Below are positions 30,412-41,780 of a stretch of DNA of 64,000 nt, piece after piece. The notes under the pieces were generated by a model. That model was not told the DNA's origin and did no database searches. It saw nothing but the letters and a program-made list of their open reading frames with translations. A program made the position numbers and the translations under genes. The DNA lies in assembly GCA_902557935.1 (NCBI GenBank), contig CACECJ010000002.1, forward strand, positions 1 to 64,000, given 5' to 3'. The first letter of the stretch is position 1. Every line of letters starts with the position of its first letter. This DNA comes from an uncultured Pelagibacteraceae bacterium (GTDB lineage: Bacteria; Pseudomonadota; Alphaproteobacteria; Pelagibacterales; Pelagibacteraceae).

Positions 30412-32465
30412 TATAGTCCCTCTAATTTAGAAAAATCAATAAAGTTATCAAATGTATTACAGAACATTTTTAACAACTCTAATCGATTATTTTTTATATC
30501 TAGATTTTCATCATTTACTACGACATTGTCAAAAAAATTATCTGTAGTTTCTTTTGTATCAGAAAGCTTTATCAACAAGCTTTCATAGTCTTTATTATCA
30601 TCTTTAACTGTAAAAGCTTTACGAATCTCATTTATTTTTTCATGAAGAATTTTTTCTTCATCCTTTCTAAATAATACGGCATCGGGTCTACCAGTGACAC
30701 CAGTTCCAGCTTTTTCTAAAATATTTGAAGCTCTTTTATAAGAACTAATTGCATTAAGTCCAATTCCTTTATTTTTGTATTTATTCATTAAAATTGTTTT
30801 TATATAAAGAGCTAAGAAATTATCCCCAGCGTGAGAGCTTATAGAGGCCTCAATAATATCAGTTTTAATATTTTTCAATTTTAATACGTTTCGCATTCTT
30901 TCCTTAATAAATTCCAAAATTTCATATTCTGTTTTTTCATTTATCATTTTAATACCTTGTTCTTGATAAAGTCTTATAGCGTAACTAATTAAATCTCTAA
31001 GTTTAAACGATAATTTATTTTCGATAATTATTCTAAGCAATCCGATCGCAGCCCGTCTTAAAGCAAAAGGATCTTTTGAACTCGTTGGTTTTTCATCAAT
31101 GACAAAAAAGCCAACTAACGTATCTATCTTATCTACAATTGAAATAGAATAGCTAAAAGGTTTTTTGGGTATTACTGAAGTAAGACCAGTAGGCAAATAA
31201 TGATCGCTTACTGAATTTGCCACATCTTCATCAAAACCTTGAGCTAATGCAAAATATTTTCCCATTACGCCTTGCAGCTCTGGATATTCTCCGACTAAGT
31301 CAGAACATAAATCTGATTTAGAAATGGAGGCTGCAACTTGGACTTTTTCTTTATTGATATTTAAATCATCAGATAATAAACCAGCTAACTGTCTTAATCT
31401 TTGCGTTTTGTCGTAGATAGTCCCTAATTTTTCATAGAAAGTTACTGATTTAAGATTGGCTATCTGTTTTATCAAATTTTTAGATCTGTCTTTATCCCAA
31501 AAAAATTTGGCATCTGCCAGTCTGGCTTCCACAACTCTTTTATTTCCTTGGGTAATTAATTTTTTTTCGTCTTTTTTATTCGCTACAACAAAAAAATAAT
31601 TAATTAATCGATCTCGACTATCAAATATCGGGAAATATCTCTGATGTTTCTCTAAAGTAGAGATTATAATTTCTTTTGGTATTTCTAGATAATCCTTACT
31701 AAAACTAACATGAAGTAAATTTGGATCCTCAACAATATTAACGACTTCTTCCAAAAGTTTTGGATTTAAATTCTCTTTATACTGTTTTGATTGAGAAAAT
31801 GAGTTGATTTTTTTAAGAATGATCTCCTCTCTTTCCTTATGATCTACAATTATTTTGTTACTTCTTAAAAAGTTTAAGTAATCTTTAAAATCTTTTATTT
31901 TTTTAGTTTTTATAGTGAGATCTTGTTCAATAATAACCTCATCGGTAGTATCAAAATGTTCAAATTTAAATGTTAATTTTTTATTATTAAACTTTGCCAA
32001 AATTGACCTAAGCGGCCTACCCCACATCAAATTGTGGTCTGACCATTTCATTGATTTTTTCCAGTTAATTGATCCTATTGCTTTTGGAATAAGCTTGATT
32101 AATAGATTTTCAACTTCGATTGATTGCGATTGTGTTTTAATAAAATAAAATTCTCCTTTATCAGTGCCTTTTTTAATTAAGTCTTTTTCATTTGCATTTT
32201 TAGATCTTATGAAACCTTGCACTACTTTATCTGGAGAACCTACCTTAGGTCCTTTAATTTGTTTAGCCTCTATTTTAATTTTCTCAGCAAGAACTTTTGT
32301 AAATATTGTTAGTCTTGTTGGTGAAGAGTAAACAGATAATTCTTTGTATTCTATACTGTTCTCTTTAAAAGAGTTTTCAATATATTGTTTTATCTGAGAC
32401 CTTGCTGCTATTTGTAATTGAGGTGGAATTTCCTCACTATACAATTCCAATAATAGTTCTGCCAT
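30411..32465 (-). CDS. glyS: Glycyl-tRNA synthetase beta subunit
   Basis: AELLLELYSEEIPPQLQ, DPFALRRAAIGLLRII; adjacent to glyQ. Confidence 0.95.
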   Translation of the reverse strand: MAELLLELYSEEIPPQLQIAARSQIKQYIENSFKENSIEYKELSVYSSPTRLTIFTKVLAEKIKIEAKQIKGPKVGSPDKVVQGFIRSKNANEKDLIKKGTDKGEFYFIKTQSQSIEVENLLIKLIPKAIGSINWKKSMKWSDHNLMWGRPLRSILAKFNNKKLTFKFEHFDTTDEVIIEQDLTIKTKKIKDFKDYLNFLRSNKIIVDHKEREEIILKKINSFSQSKQYKENLNPKLLEEVVNIVEDPNLLHVSFSKDYLEIPKEIIISTLEKHQRYFPIFDSRDRLINYFFVVANKKDEKKLITQGNKRVVEARLADAKFFWDKDRSKNLIKQIANLKSVTFYEKLGTIYDKTQRLRQLAGLLSDDLNINKEKVQVAASISKSDLCSDLVGEYPELQGVMGKYFALAQGFDEDVANSVSDHYLPTGLTSVIPKKPFSYSISIVDKIDTLVGFFVIDEKPTSSKDPFALRRAAIGLLRIIIENKLSFKLRDLISYAIRLYQEQGIKMINEKTEYEILEFIKERMRNVLKLKNIKTDIIEASISSHAGDNFLALYIKTILMNKYKNKGIGLNAISSYKRASNILEKAGTGVTGRPDAVLFRKDEEKILHEKINEIRKAFTVKDDNKDYESLLIKLSDTKETTDNFFDNVVVNDENLDIKNNRLELLKMFCNTFDNFIDFSKLEGL

Positions 32466-32468
32466 AGT

Positions 32469-33353
32469 TTAAGATTGCGAGCTTAACCATAAGGCTCCGC
32501 AACCTTTTGCAAGCTCCCTTATCCTGGTAATATAGCCAGTTCTTTCTGCGACACCAATTACTCCACGAGCGTCTAATAAATTAAAAATATGACTAGCTTT
32601 TAGACATTGATCATAAGCTGGTAATGAAAGTTTTTTTTCGAGTAAGGATTTACACTCATTTTCAATATTTTCAAAACTTTTTAGTAAAGTATCTGTATTT
32701 GCAAACTCAAAATTATAAGCAGAAAATTCTTTTTCAGCTTGAAAAAAAACTTCTTTATACTTCACGCCATCGTTATTCCAATCCAGATCAAAAACATTAT
32801 TTTTTCCTTGAACAAACATACATAGTCTCTCTAGACCATAAGTAATTTCAACTGGAACAGGTTTACACTGTATACCTGTCATTTGTTGAAAGTAAGTGAA
32901 TTGAGTAATCTCCATTCCATCGCACCAAACTTCCCATCCTAATCCTGCTGCTCCTAATGTTGGACTTTCCCAATCGTCTTCAACAAAACGAATATCGTGA
33001 TTTTTTACATCAATACCTATAGCTGCTAAACTTTTTAAATAAAGTTGTTTAATATTTTTTGGAGAGGGTTTTATGATTACTTGATATTGATAATAATGTT
33101 GTAGTCGATTTGGATTTTCACCATACCTGCCATCTGTAGGTCTTCTGGACGGTTGTACGTACGCAGCCCTCCAAGGTTTAGGGCCAAGAGATCTTAAAGT
33201 AGTCGCTGGATGAAAAGTTCCTGCGCCAACTTCCATATCATAGGGTTGTAAAATAACACATCCATTTTTTCCCCAAAATTTCTGAAGGTTCATAATTATT
33301 TCTTGAAAAGATAGAAAGTTTAATTTTTGTTTAACTTTTTTTTTAACTGGCAT
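32469..33353 (-). CDS. glyQ: Glycyl-tRNA synthetase alpha subunit
   Basis: [33 protein letters not shown]. Confidence 0.97.
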   Translation of the reverse strand: MPVKKKVKQKLNFLSFQEIIMNLQKFWGKNGCVILQPYDMEVGAGTFHPATTLRSLGPKPWRAAYVQPSRRPTDGRYGENPNRLQHYYQYQVIIKPSPKNIKQLYLKSLAAIGIDVKNHDIRFVEDDWESPTLGAAGLGWEVWCDGMEITQFTYFQQMTGIQCKPVPVEITYGLERLCMFVQGKNNVFDLDWNNDGVKYKEVFFQAEKEFSAYNFEFANTDTLLKSFENIENECKSLLEKKLSLPAYDQCLKASHIFNLLDARGVIGVAERTGYITRIRELAKGCGALWLSSQS

Positions 33354-34166
33354 TTATAAACCAAATTTTTGCCACATCGATTTTTCTTCAATAATATTTG
33401 CTAATTTTTCAATAGGATCTTGAGTTGATGAAGAAAGTTTTCTTGCAATGAAACCTTTTGGTTTTTCAAATGTTTTTATAATTACCTTATCTCCAAATTT
33501 TTCTTTTAAAACTTGATCGGCATTACCGATTCCATCAATTAACCCAAGAGTAAGCGATGTTTTGCCTGTCCAAAACTCCCCGGTAAAAATATTGTTTTTT
33601 TCAGGGTCTTTCAGCTTGGATCCTCTACTTTTTTCTACAATTTTAATAAAATCTTCATGTAGCTCTAATTGTATAGTTTTTAATCTTTTTATATCCTCCT
33701 CTTTTTCTTCTTTAAAAGGATCTAGTGTACTTTTATTTTTTCCAGCGGTGTAAACTCTTCTTTCAACTCCAATTTTTTGAATTAAATCTTTGAAACCAAA
33801 GGAAGCGGAGATCACCCCTATAGAACCAATAATTGAACTAGAGTTTGCGTATATTTCGTCCCCAGCGCAAGCAATAAAATATCCTCCAGAGGCAGCAACA
33901 TCTTCAGCAAAAACAATTACCTTAACTTTATTTTTTTCAGCCAGTTGTCTTATGTAACTATAAATTAAATGTGATTGAACTGGTGATCCTCCTGGTGAAT
34001 TGATAGAAATAGCAACATGAGATATTTTTTTTACTGAAAAAGCTTTCTTTAAAATATCTCTTTGGTTAGCTAATTCCATGCCTTGTTTAAATCTTCCGCC
34101 TGAGCCAATAATCCCAGTGAGTCTAACGTGTGGCACTACTTTTTTTTTTTTAAAAAATGAAAACAT
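33354..34166 (-). CDS. S49-family signal peptide peptidase (SppA/SohB-like)
   Basis: AISINSPGGSPVQSHLIY, DVAASGGYFIACAGDEIYANSSSIIGSIGVI. Confidence 0.92.
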   Translation of the reverse strand: MFSFFKKKKVVPHVRLTGIIGSGGRFKQGMELANQRDILKKAFSVKKISHVAISINSPGGSPVQSHLIYSYIRQLAEKNKVKVIVFAEDVAASGGYFIACAGDEIYANSSSIIGSIGVISASFGFKDLIQKIGVERRVYTAGKNKSTLDPFKEEKEEDIKRLKTIQLELHEDFIKIVEKSRGSKLKDPEKNNIFTGEFWTGKTSLTLGLIDGIGNADQVLKEKFGDKVIIKTFEKPKGFIARKLSSSTQDPIEKLANIIEEKSMWQKFGL

Positions 34167-34312
34167 ATATTTACAATGATTATATATTCTTATAACAGCA
34201 AAAATTTAAATTTTAATTAATAATTACGCTACTTATAGTTGAATTGTGGGTGCGTCACCACGTTACTAATAAAAAATTTATTATCATCAAAAAACAAATA
34301 TAAATATTACTA

Positions 34313-35326
34313 ATGGGATTAGTTGTACCAATAAAAAAATCAGCGAATTCGGCTTACTTAGAATTGAAAAATCTTCTGAGTGAAAAAATTAATGAAGTTG
34401 AAACACTGATTCAACTAAAGCTAAAAAGTGATGTAGACCTTATTGAGAAAATGAGCAATCACCATTTAAGCTCGGGTGGAAAAAGATTAAGAGCGTTATT
34501 AACACTTGGATCTGCTAAATTAACAGGTTTCAATGAGCAAGCTAGAGACATAAATTTAGCAGCTTGCGTTGAGCTAATTCATTCAGCAACATTGTTACAT
34601 GATGATGTCATTGATGAAAGTAAATTAAGAAGAGGATCTCAAACAACCAATTCAATTTGGGGAAATCAATCCTCAATTTTAGTAGGTGATTATTTATTAA
34701 GTAGATGCTTTGAGATGATGGTAGAAGATGGTGACTTAGAAATTTTAAAATTGTTATCGTCTACATCTGCAAGAATTGCTCAAGGTGAAGTATTACAACT
34801 TCAGCATAAAGGTGAGGCAGATCTTCTAGAGGAAACTTATATTGAAATTATTAATTTAAAAACAGCCTCTCTATTTGCTGCTGCAACAAAAACAGGCGCT
34901 TGTTTATCTAAAAGTAATGAAAAAGAAAAAAAAGCGTTAGAATCATATGGAAAAAATTTGGGCTTAGCATTTCAAATTGCAGATGATGCTCTCGATTATT
35001 ACGCAAAAGAAAAATTTTTTGGAAAAAAAATAGGTAAAGATTTTTTTGAAGGAAAAGTTACACTTCCGTTAATTTCAATTTTTCAAAAAGGGAACGATAA
35101 AGAAAAAAGTCATTTGACTGAGATAATGAAGAAAGAAAAGAGAACTGAAGAAGACTTTAATCAAATTTTAACTCTAATTAATAAATATAAAACGGTTGAG
35201 TCTACATTTAAAAAAGCAGAGTACTTTGTAAATGTTTCCTATGATGCTTTGGCTATTTTTCCTGATACAGATGATAAAAGAATTTTACAGAATTTAACTA
35301 GCTTTAGTCTAAATAGATCCTTCTAA
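34313..35326 (+). CDS. ispB: Long-chain polyprenyl diphosphate synthase
   Basis: GGKRLRALL, LLHDDVIDESKLRRG, FQIADDALDY. Confidence 0.92.
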   Translation: MGLVVPIKKSANSAYLELKNLLSEKINEVETLIQLKLKSDVDLIEKMSNHHLSSGGKRLRALLTLGSAKLTGFNEQARDINLAACVELIHSATLLHDDVIDESKLRRGSQTTNSIWGNQSSILVGDYLLSRCFEMMVEDGDLEILKLLSSTSARIAQGEVLQLQHKGEADLLEETYIEIINLKTASLFAAATKTGACLSKSNEKEKKALESYGKNLGLAFQIADDALDYYAKEKFFGKKIGKDFFEGKVTLPLISIFQKGNDKEKSHLTEIMKKEKRTEEDFNQILTLINKYKTVESTFKKAEYFVNVSYDALAIFPDTDDKRILQNLTSFSLNRSF

Positions 35327-35955
35327 GGATAAAGAAGTTCTTTTTTCCAACTTCCGTTTCTTTTTCTATAGTTTAATCTCTCATGTATTCTGCCCTCACC
35401 ATCTAACCAAAATTCTATTTCTTCGGGTAATAACCTCCACCCAGACCAATAAGGGGGCCTTGGTACATTTTTTTCATCAGGAAATTTTTTTTCAAATTGT
35501 TTAATCTTATTCGTAAATGTTTTTCTTTGGTCTAAAATTGCCGATTGCGATGAAGCCCATGCGCCAATTCTATTTTTGTACGGTCGTGAGTTAAAATAAT
35601 CATCGGCTTCTTTAGTTGAAACCTCTTCTACTTTTCCAATAGCTCTTACTTGACGTCTTAAACTTTTCCAATGAAAGCACATTGAGGCTTTTTGATTTTC
35701 TTTAAGTTCATTTCCTTTTTTACTGTTAAAATTAGTATAAAAAACAAATCCTTTATCACTTAAACCTTTGAGAAGAACCATTCTAACATTAGGCTGATTA
35801 TATTTATTTGAAGTTGCAACAGCAACGGCATTTGGGTCATTTATTTCAGTCTCTTCTGCTTTAGAAAACCATTTTTTGAACAATTCTATAGGATTATCTA
35901 TATCTTCAAAGATAGCGTCTAAACCTAGTAAATTTTTGCCATTTTTTTGATTCAT
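35323..35955 (-). CDS. pdxH: Pyridoxamine 5'-phosphate oxidase
   Basis: PNVRMVLLKGLSDKGFVFYTNFNSKKGNEL, WRLLPEEIEFWLDGEGRIHERLNY. Confidence 0.96.
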   Translation of the reverse strand: MNQKNGKNLLGLDAIFEDIDNPIELFKKWFSKAEETEINDPNAVAVATSNKYNQPNVRMVLLKGLSDKGFVFYTNFNSKKGNELKENQKASMCFHWKSLRRQVRAIGKVEEVSTKEADDYFNSRPYKNRIGAWASSQSAILDQRKTFTNKIKQFEKKFPDEKNVPRPPYWSGWRLLPEEIEFWLDGEGRIHERLNYRKRNGSWKKELLYP

Positions 35956-35989
35956 AATTTCTATAAAATAATTTATACATTAATTATCT

Positions 35990-37072
35990 ATGTCTTTTAA
36001 TACTTTTGGAAAAATTTTTAGGTTCACTACATGGGGAGAATCCCACGGTCCAGCTATTGGTTGCGTAATTGATGGCTGTCCGCCCAACATATCTCTATCT
36101 GAGAAAGACATTCAAAAAGATATGGACAGAAGAAGACCTGGACAGTCAAAATTCACTACTCAGAGGAAAGAGTCAGATAAAGCTATAATTTTATCTGGGG
36201 TTTTCGAGGGTAAAACCACAGGAACGCCGATTTCAATAATTATATATAATGAGGACAAAAGATCTAGAGACTACGAAACTATTAAAAATAAATTTAGACC
36301 TGGTCATGCCGATTATACATATTTTAAAAAATATGGAATTAGAGATTATAGAGGAGGCGGAAGACAGTCCGCTAGAGAAACTGCATGTAGAGTCGCTGCT
36401 GGAGCTGTGGCAAAGATTGTTTTAAAAAAAATTATTGGTCCTAATTTTAATGTAATTGGAGCTGTTACTCAATTAGGATTAATGTCTTGTGATAAATCAA
36501 ATTGGAAAAATAGTGAAATAAGAAAAAATCCATTTTTTTGTCCAGATAAAAAATCTGTCAAACTATGGGAAAAATATCTTTTAGCTGTTAGAAAAGCTGG
36601 TTCTTCTTGTGGTGCAATAATAGAATTAAGAGCATCTGGAGTTCCTATCGGATTAGGTGCTCCAATTTATTCTAAACTTGACACAGATATAGCTGCAGCA
36701 TTAATGAGTATTAACGCTGTCAAAGGTGTAAATATTGGAGCAGGAATGAATGCAGCTTTTTTAAGTGGTGAAGAAAACTCTGATGAAATAAGTAAAGGAT
36801 CTGGAAAAGTAAAATTTAAATCTAACCAAGCTGGTGGAATTTTAGGTGGGATTTCCTCAGGTCAAAAAATTGTGGCCTCATTTGCTGTCAAACCTACATC
36901 TTCAATTTTAACTAGCCGGAATACAATTGATAAAAAAGGCAATAATACAAAAATATCAGTTAAAGGAAGACATGATCCTTGTGTCGGTATAAGAGCAGTT
37001 CCTATAGGTGAAGCTATGATTAATTGTGTAATTTTAGATCATTTTTTAATGCATAGAGCTCAATGCAATTAA
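35990..37072 (+). CDS. aroC: Chorismate synthase
   Basis: [40 protein letters not shown]. Confidence 0.97.
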   Translation: MSFNTFGKIFRFTTWGESHGPAIGCVIDGCPPNISLSEKDIQKDMDRRRPGQSKFTTQRKESDKAIILSGVFEGKTTGTPISIIIYNEDKRSRDYETIKNKFRPGHADYTYFKKYGIRDYRGGGRQSARETACRVAAGAVAKIVLKKIIGPNFNVIGAVTQLGLMSCDKSNWKNSEIRKNPFFCPDKKSVKLWEKYLLAVRKAGSSCGAIIELRASGVPIGLGAPIYSKLDTDIAAALMSINAVKGVNIGAGMNAAFLSGEENSDEISKGSGKVKFKSNQAGGILGGISSGQKIVASFAVKPTSSILTSRNTIDKKGNNTKISVKGRHDPCVGIRAVPIGEAMINCVILDHFLMHRAQCN

Positions 37073-38988
37073 TTAGAAATCTTATTTTTATTTTTAGCTA
37101 AAATTATATTTGAATTTAAAGTTTGCTCAACTTTATTAACAATTGAAAAACTATCTAAACCTGCTTTTTCATACATTTTTTCTGGCGTATCTTGATCGAT
37201 AAATACATCAGGTAAAATCATAGATCTAAATTTTAATCCAGTATCAAAAACACCTCTATCAGAGAGTAATTGCATTACATGTGATCCAAAACCTCCTATT
37301 GACCCCTCCTCAATTGTTATAAGAACTTCGTGATTTGTAGCTATTTCCATTATAAGTTTTTCATCTAAAGGTTTAGCAAACCTTGCATCAATTATTGTAC
37401 AATTAATACCTTTTGTAATTAAGTTTTCTGATGCCTTCAAACATTCCTCTAATCTCGTTCCAAAATTCAATAATGCTACTTTTTTTCCTTCCTTTATAAC
37501 TCTCGCTTTTCCTATCTCAAGTATCTCCTTTATTCCAGGTAACTGGACTCCTGTACCATTACCTCTTGGATACCTAAAAGCAGAAGGTCTATCATTTATT
37601 TCTACTGAGGTATTAATCATTTTTACTAGCTCTGACTCATCGCTAGCAGCCATCACAATGAAATTAGGTAAAGTTGATAGATATGTTATATCAAATGATC
37701 CAGCGTGTGTTGGTCCATCCGCACCAACTAGGCCTGCTCTGTCGATTGCGAATCTCACTGGTAAAGATTGTAAAGCAACATCATGAACCACTTGGTCATA
37801 TGCTCTTTGTAAAAATGTGGAGTATATTGCAGCATATGGCTTGTACCCCTCAGTAGCTAATCCAGCTGCAAATGTAACAGCATGTTGTTCCGCTATACCA
37901 ACATCAAAAGTTCTGTCTGGAAATTTTTTTTCGAACAAATTTAGACCCGTGCCTGATGGCATTGCTCCTGTAATACCTATAATTTTAGTATCTTGTTCAG
38001 CATGTTTGATTAAAGTTTCAGCAAAAACCTTAGTATAAGAAGGTGTATTAGATTTAGATTTTGATTGTTCGCCAGTAGACACATTAAACTTTGAAACCCC
38101 ATGGTATTTATCACCTGAGTCCTCCGCTGGTTTATACCCCTTTCCTTTTTGAGTTCTGACATGTATTAGGACTGGTCCTTGATGACTTGAATTTTTAACA
38201 TTTTCAAAGATTTGAACTAAATTTTCTACATCATGTCCATCAATCGGTCCAACATAATAAAAACCAAGTTCGCTAAATAAAGTACCACCAGTTACTATAT
38301 TTCTTAACATATCTTCGGCTTTACCGGCTTTTTGACTAAATCTCTTTGAAAATGCAGATATAATCATCTTTAAAGTTTCTCTAAAACTAAAATATAATTT
38401 TCCAGATAACAATTTTGCTAGATAATTACTCATAGCGCCAACAGGTCTAGCTATTGACATATCGTTATCGTTCAAAACAACTATTAAATTAGATTTAAGA
38501 GCTCCTGCATTATTCATTGCCTCATAAGCCATACCAGCGCTCATTGCTCCATCTCCAATTACTGCAATCACATTATTTTTGTTATTAGATAACTTTTTTG
38601 CAACTGCCATACCTAATGTAGAGGAAATTGAGGTAGAGCTGTGAGCTGCTCCAAACGGATCGAATTCACTCTCAGTTCTTTTGGTAAAACCAGATAATCC
38701 TCCACCTTTTCTTAATGTTTTAATACGATTTCGTCTACCAGTTATAATCTTGTGAGGGTAACATTGGTGGCTAACATCCCATACTAATTTATCTTTTGGT
38801 GTGTCAAACACATAATGTAATGCAACAGTCAATTCAACAACGCCTAGTCCTGCTCCAAGATGTCCTCCTGTTTCTGAAACTACGTCTATAAGCTCATCAC
38901 GTAATTCATCTGAAATTTGCTTTAAATTTTCCTTTTTTAGCTTTCTTAAATCAGATGGATAATTTACCTGTTTTATAAGTCTTGCCAT
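37069..38988 (-). CDS. dxs: 1-deoxy-D-xylulose-5-phosphate synthase
   Basis: [56 protein letters not shown]. Confidence 0.97.
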   Translation of the reverse strand: MARLIKQVNYPSDLRKLKKENLKQISDELRDELIDVVSETGGHLGAGLGVVELTVALHYVFDTPKDKLVWDVSHQCYPHKIITGRRNRIKTLRKGGGLSGFTKRTESEFDPFGAAHSSTSISSTLGMAVAKKLSNNKNNVIAVIGDGAMSAGMAYEAMNNAGALKSNLIVVLNDNDMSIARPVGAMSNYLAKLLSGKLYFSFRETLKMIISAFSKRFSQKAGKAEDMLRNIVTGGTLFSELGFYYVGPIDGHDVENLVQIFENVKNSSHQGPVLIHVRTQKGKGYKPAEDSGDKYHGVSKFNVSTGEQSKSKSNTPSYTKVFAETLIKHAEQDTKIIGITGAMPSGTGLNLFEKKFPDRTFDVGIAEQHAVTFAAGLATEGYKPYAAIYSTFLQRAYDQVVHDVALQSLPVRFAIDRAGLVGADGPTHAGSFDITYLSTLPNFIVMAASDESELVKMINTSVEINDRPSAFRYPRGNGTGVQLPGIKEILEIGKARVIKEGKKVALLNFGTRLEECLKASENLITKGINCTIIDARFAKPLDEKLIMEIATNHEVLITIEEGSIGGFGSHVMQLLSDRGVFDTGLKFRSMILPDVFIDQDTPEKMYEKAGLDSFSIVNKVEQTLNSNIILAKNKNKISN

Positions 38989-39869
38989 TAAAATTTTCTT
39001 CCCAATATAAATTTAATTGTATCTTCTAAGTTATCAGATTTATTTCCATGTTTCTTTATTTTAAACAATATTTTTTTCATTAGATCATCAGCATACACAA
39101 ATGCCTTATTATAACCAATAAGATTAATTAATGTAGATTTACCTTTTTTTTTATCTTTTTTGATCGGTTTTCCTACCAGTGTCTTAGTTCCCTTGACATC
39201 TAAAAAATCGTCTGCTAATTGGAATAATAAGCCAATGTCCTCACCAAGCTTACCAAGTGAGGTTTTTTCTTTTTTATTTTTATTTGCAATTATCGCTACT
39301 GATTGAAGACAAAAATTAAATAATTTTCCAGTTTTTTTTTTTTGCATACTTATAATTTGATTTAACTTCTTTTTTTTATTTTCGTATTTTAAATCAAGTT
39401 CCTGGCCTCCTGCTATACCAGTATGCCCAGAAAAATTGGCCATCAAATTAATTATCTCATTTTTTTGTTTTGGTGAGAGTGAATTTCTTTTATCAGAAAT
39501 TATCTCAAACGCTAAAGTTAGTAATGAATTTCCAGCTAAAACAGCTGTTGCCTCTCCATATTTTATATGTGTAGAAGGTTTGCCCCTTCTTATCGAATCA
39601 TTATCCATACAAGGTAGATCGTCATGAATTAGGGAGTATGAATGTATACACTCTACTGCAGCACATACATGAATTACTTTTTTTATATTTAAATTTAATA
39701 ATTTTGCTGTGTCAAAAATAATTGTTGATCTTATTTTTTTTCCACCTGAAATAATCCCATATTTCATAGGTGAGATCAGAAGAGAATTATTTTGTTTTTT
39801 TAAGTAGTTGACTAAAAAAAGGTCTACTTTTTTTGCATTTTTAATGAGTTTGCTTTTAATTTTAATCAT
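38988..39869 (-). CDS. ispA: Farnesyl/geranyl diphosphate synthase
   Basis: [40 protein letters not shown]; dxs-ispA-xseB order. Confidence 0.93.
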   Translation of the reverse strand: MIKIKSKLIKNAKKVDLFLVNYLKKQNNSLLISPMKYGIISGGKKIRSTIIFDTAKLLNLNIKKVIHVCAAVECIHSYSLIHDDLPCMDNDSIRRGKPSTHIKYGEATAVLAGNSLLTLAFEIISDKRNSLSPKQKNEIINLMANFSGHTGIAGGQELDLKYENKKKKLNQIISMQKKKTGKLFNFCLQSVAIIANKNKKEKTSLGKLGEDIGLLFQLADDFLDVKGTKTLVGKPIKKDKKKGKSTLINLIGYNKAFVYADDLMKKILFKIKKHGNKSDNLEDTIKFILGRKF

Positions 39870-40080
39870 TTTGGTTTTTCAAATTTAATATTTTTTTTGA
39901 TTTTAGTTTAAAAATACTCTCAATGTGTTTATTGAGTTGAATAAGTCTTTTATAATCAGTATCAATACTATTAAAATCTAAATTTTCGCTTTCAAGTTTT
40001 ATTAATATCTTATTTATCTCATCCTTAGCCTCTTTTAATGATTTACTTTTTATATCAGCTGGAATATTTTCAATTTTCAT
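39862..40080 (-). CDS. xseB: Exodeoxyribonuclease VII small subunit
   Basis: Short coiled-coil (LKEAKDEINKILIKLESENLDFN) upstream of ispA in the conserved xseB-ispA-dxs order. Confidence 0.75.
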   Translation of the reverse strand: MKIENIPADIKSKSLKEAKDEINKILIKLESENLDFNSIDTDYKRLIQLNKHIESIFKLKSKKILNLKNQND

Positions 40081-40101
40081 TTAATTAATAATAATTACTT
40101 T

Positions 40102-41049
40102 ATGGGAAACATTTATTCAAATATTTATTCTTTTAATAATAAGATGCTCAAAAAAACTGTTAATTCTTTGAAGAGAGGAAATATTGCAGGTTTACCGACA
40201 GAGACTGTTTACGGCTTAGCTGGTAACGCATATTCAAAAAGCGCAGTTAAAAAGATTTTTAAATTAAAAAAAAGACCCAAAAAAAATCCTTTAATAGTCC
40301 ACTATTATGACTTAAAATTTATACATGGAGATATATTAGTTAATCAATATTTTCGAAGATTATACAGAAAATTTTGCCCGGGACCAATAACATTTATTTT
40401 AAGAAAAAAAAAAAATTCTAAGATAGGCTCTTTAGTAACAGCAAATTTGAGTACGGTTGCAATTAGGTTTCCTAAACACAAAATTGCACGAGCAGTTTTA
40501 AAAAGTTTAAATTTTCCATTGGCTATGCCAAGCGCAAATCTTTCTTCTGGCTTAAGTCCAGTCAATGCTTCTGACGTATTTGATGAGTTTAAAAATAAAT
40601 TGAAAATAATTATAGATGGAGGCAAATCTAAGTTTGGAATAGAGTCAACAGTTATAGATTTAACCGGTATTCCTAGAATTTTAAGACCTGGAATAATTAG
40701 TTCTGATAAAATTAAAAAAACATTAAAAATAAATCTTTCAAATAAAAAAACAAAAATTAAGTCTCCCGGAATGTTAAAAAAACATTACTCACCTGGCATT
40801 CCAGTAATATTAAATAAAAAACCCACAAATCAAAAACACGCATTTATATTTTTTGGAAAAAAATACAAAAAAAAAGAAAATTATTTTTGTTTAAGCAAAA
40901 AATCAAACTTAAGTGAAGCAGCATCAAACTTATATAAAATAATGCGAAACATAAAGAGAAAAGGTTATAAAAAAATTTTTGTTTCTAAAATTCCAAATCG
41001 TGGTTTAGGAATTGCTATTAATGATCGTTTAAAAAGGTCTGCTTCATAA
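40102..41049 (+). CDS. L-threonylcarbamoyladenylate synthase (Sua5/YrdC family)
   Basis: GNIAGLPTETVYGLAGNA, KKRPKKNPLIVHY, AMPSANLSSG, Sua5 C-domain SPGMLKKHYSPG; start could be ATG 40144. Confidence 0.92.
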   Translation: MGNIYSNIYSFNNKMLKKTVNSLKRGNIAGLPTETVYGLAGNAYSKSAVKKIFKLKKRPKKNPLIVHYYDLKFIHGDILVNQYFRRLYRKFCPGPITFILRKKKNSKIGSLVTANLSTVAIRFPKHKIARAVLKSLNFPLAMPSANLSSGLSPVNASDVFDEFKNKLKIIIDGGKSKFGIESTVIDLTGIPRILRPGIISSDKIKKTLKINLSNKKTKIKSPGMLKKHYSPGIPVILNKKPTNQKHAFIFFGKKYKKKENYFCLSKKSNLSEAASNLYKIMRNIKRKGYKKIFVSKIPNRGLGIAINDRLKRSAS

Positions 41050-41780
41050 TGTTTATAGAAGTACAAAAATTATCTAAAATTTATAAAGAATATTTTGCAG
41101 TAAACAAAATTAATTTTAAAATCGAAAAAAATAAAACCTTAGGTTTGCTCGGCCCGAATGGTTGTGGAAAAACTACAACTATTGGTATGTTACTTGGACT
41201 TATAACACCAACAGAAGGTGAAATAATAATTGATGGAAAAAACTTAAGCCAATTTAAAAGAAATGAAATTTTATCTAGAGTAAATTTTGCATCTCCTTAT
41301 GTGGAGCTGCCAAAAAAACTTACTGTAAAGCAAAATCTTGAAATTTACGGTAGAATGTATGGAGTTGAAAATTTGGAGAAAAGAATTAGAGAAATTTCAC
41401 AAGATTTAGATATTCAAAATTTTTTCAATAGAAAAACTGGAGAGTTATCATCTGGACAAAAAAATAGAGTTTCTTTAGCCAAGTCTCTAATTAACAAGCC
41501 GGAAATCCTTCTCCTAGACGAGCCCACCGCTAGCCTAGATCCAGACATTGGTGATTTTATAAGAGGTTATATACAAGAGTATAAATCAAAAAATCAAATT
41601 ACAATTTTGCTAGCATCTCACAACATGAATGAAGTCGAGAGATTGTGTGACAGTGTAATAATGATGAGAAGTGGTAAAATAGTAGATGAGGGAACATGTG
41701 AAGAGTTAATAAAAAAACATGGCAGAAGCAACTTGGAAGAAACTTTTTTAAAAATAGTAAGGAGTAAAGATGAGTTTTAA
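41049..41780 (+). CDS. ABC transporter ATP-binding protein
   Basis: LLGPNGCGKTTTIGMLLGL Walker A, LSSGQKNRVSLAKSL signature, ILLLDEPTASLDPD Walker B. Confidence 0.94.
   Translation: MFIEVQKLSKIYKEYFAVNKINFKIEKNKTLGLLGPNGCGKTTTIGMLLGLITPTEGEIIIDGKNLSQFKRNEILSRVNFASPYVELPKKLTVKQNLEIYGRMYGVENLEKRIREISQDLDIQNFFNRKTGELSSGQKNRVSLAKSLINKPEILLLDEPTASLDPDIGDFIRGYIQEYKSKNQITILLASHNMNEVERLCDSVIMMRSGKIVDEGTCEELIKKHGRSNLEETFLKIVRSKDEF

Noticed and set aside
34167-34312. GTGGGTGCGTCACCAC dyad as a regulatory RNA
   Set aside because: Only a short imperfect stem (GGTG-CGT-CACC); insufficient to call more than possible promoter-region symmetry.
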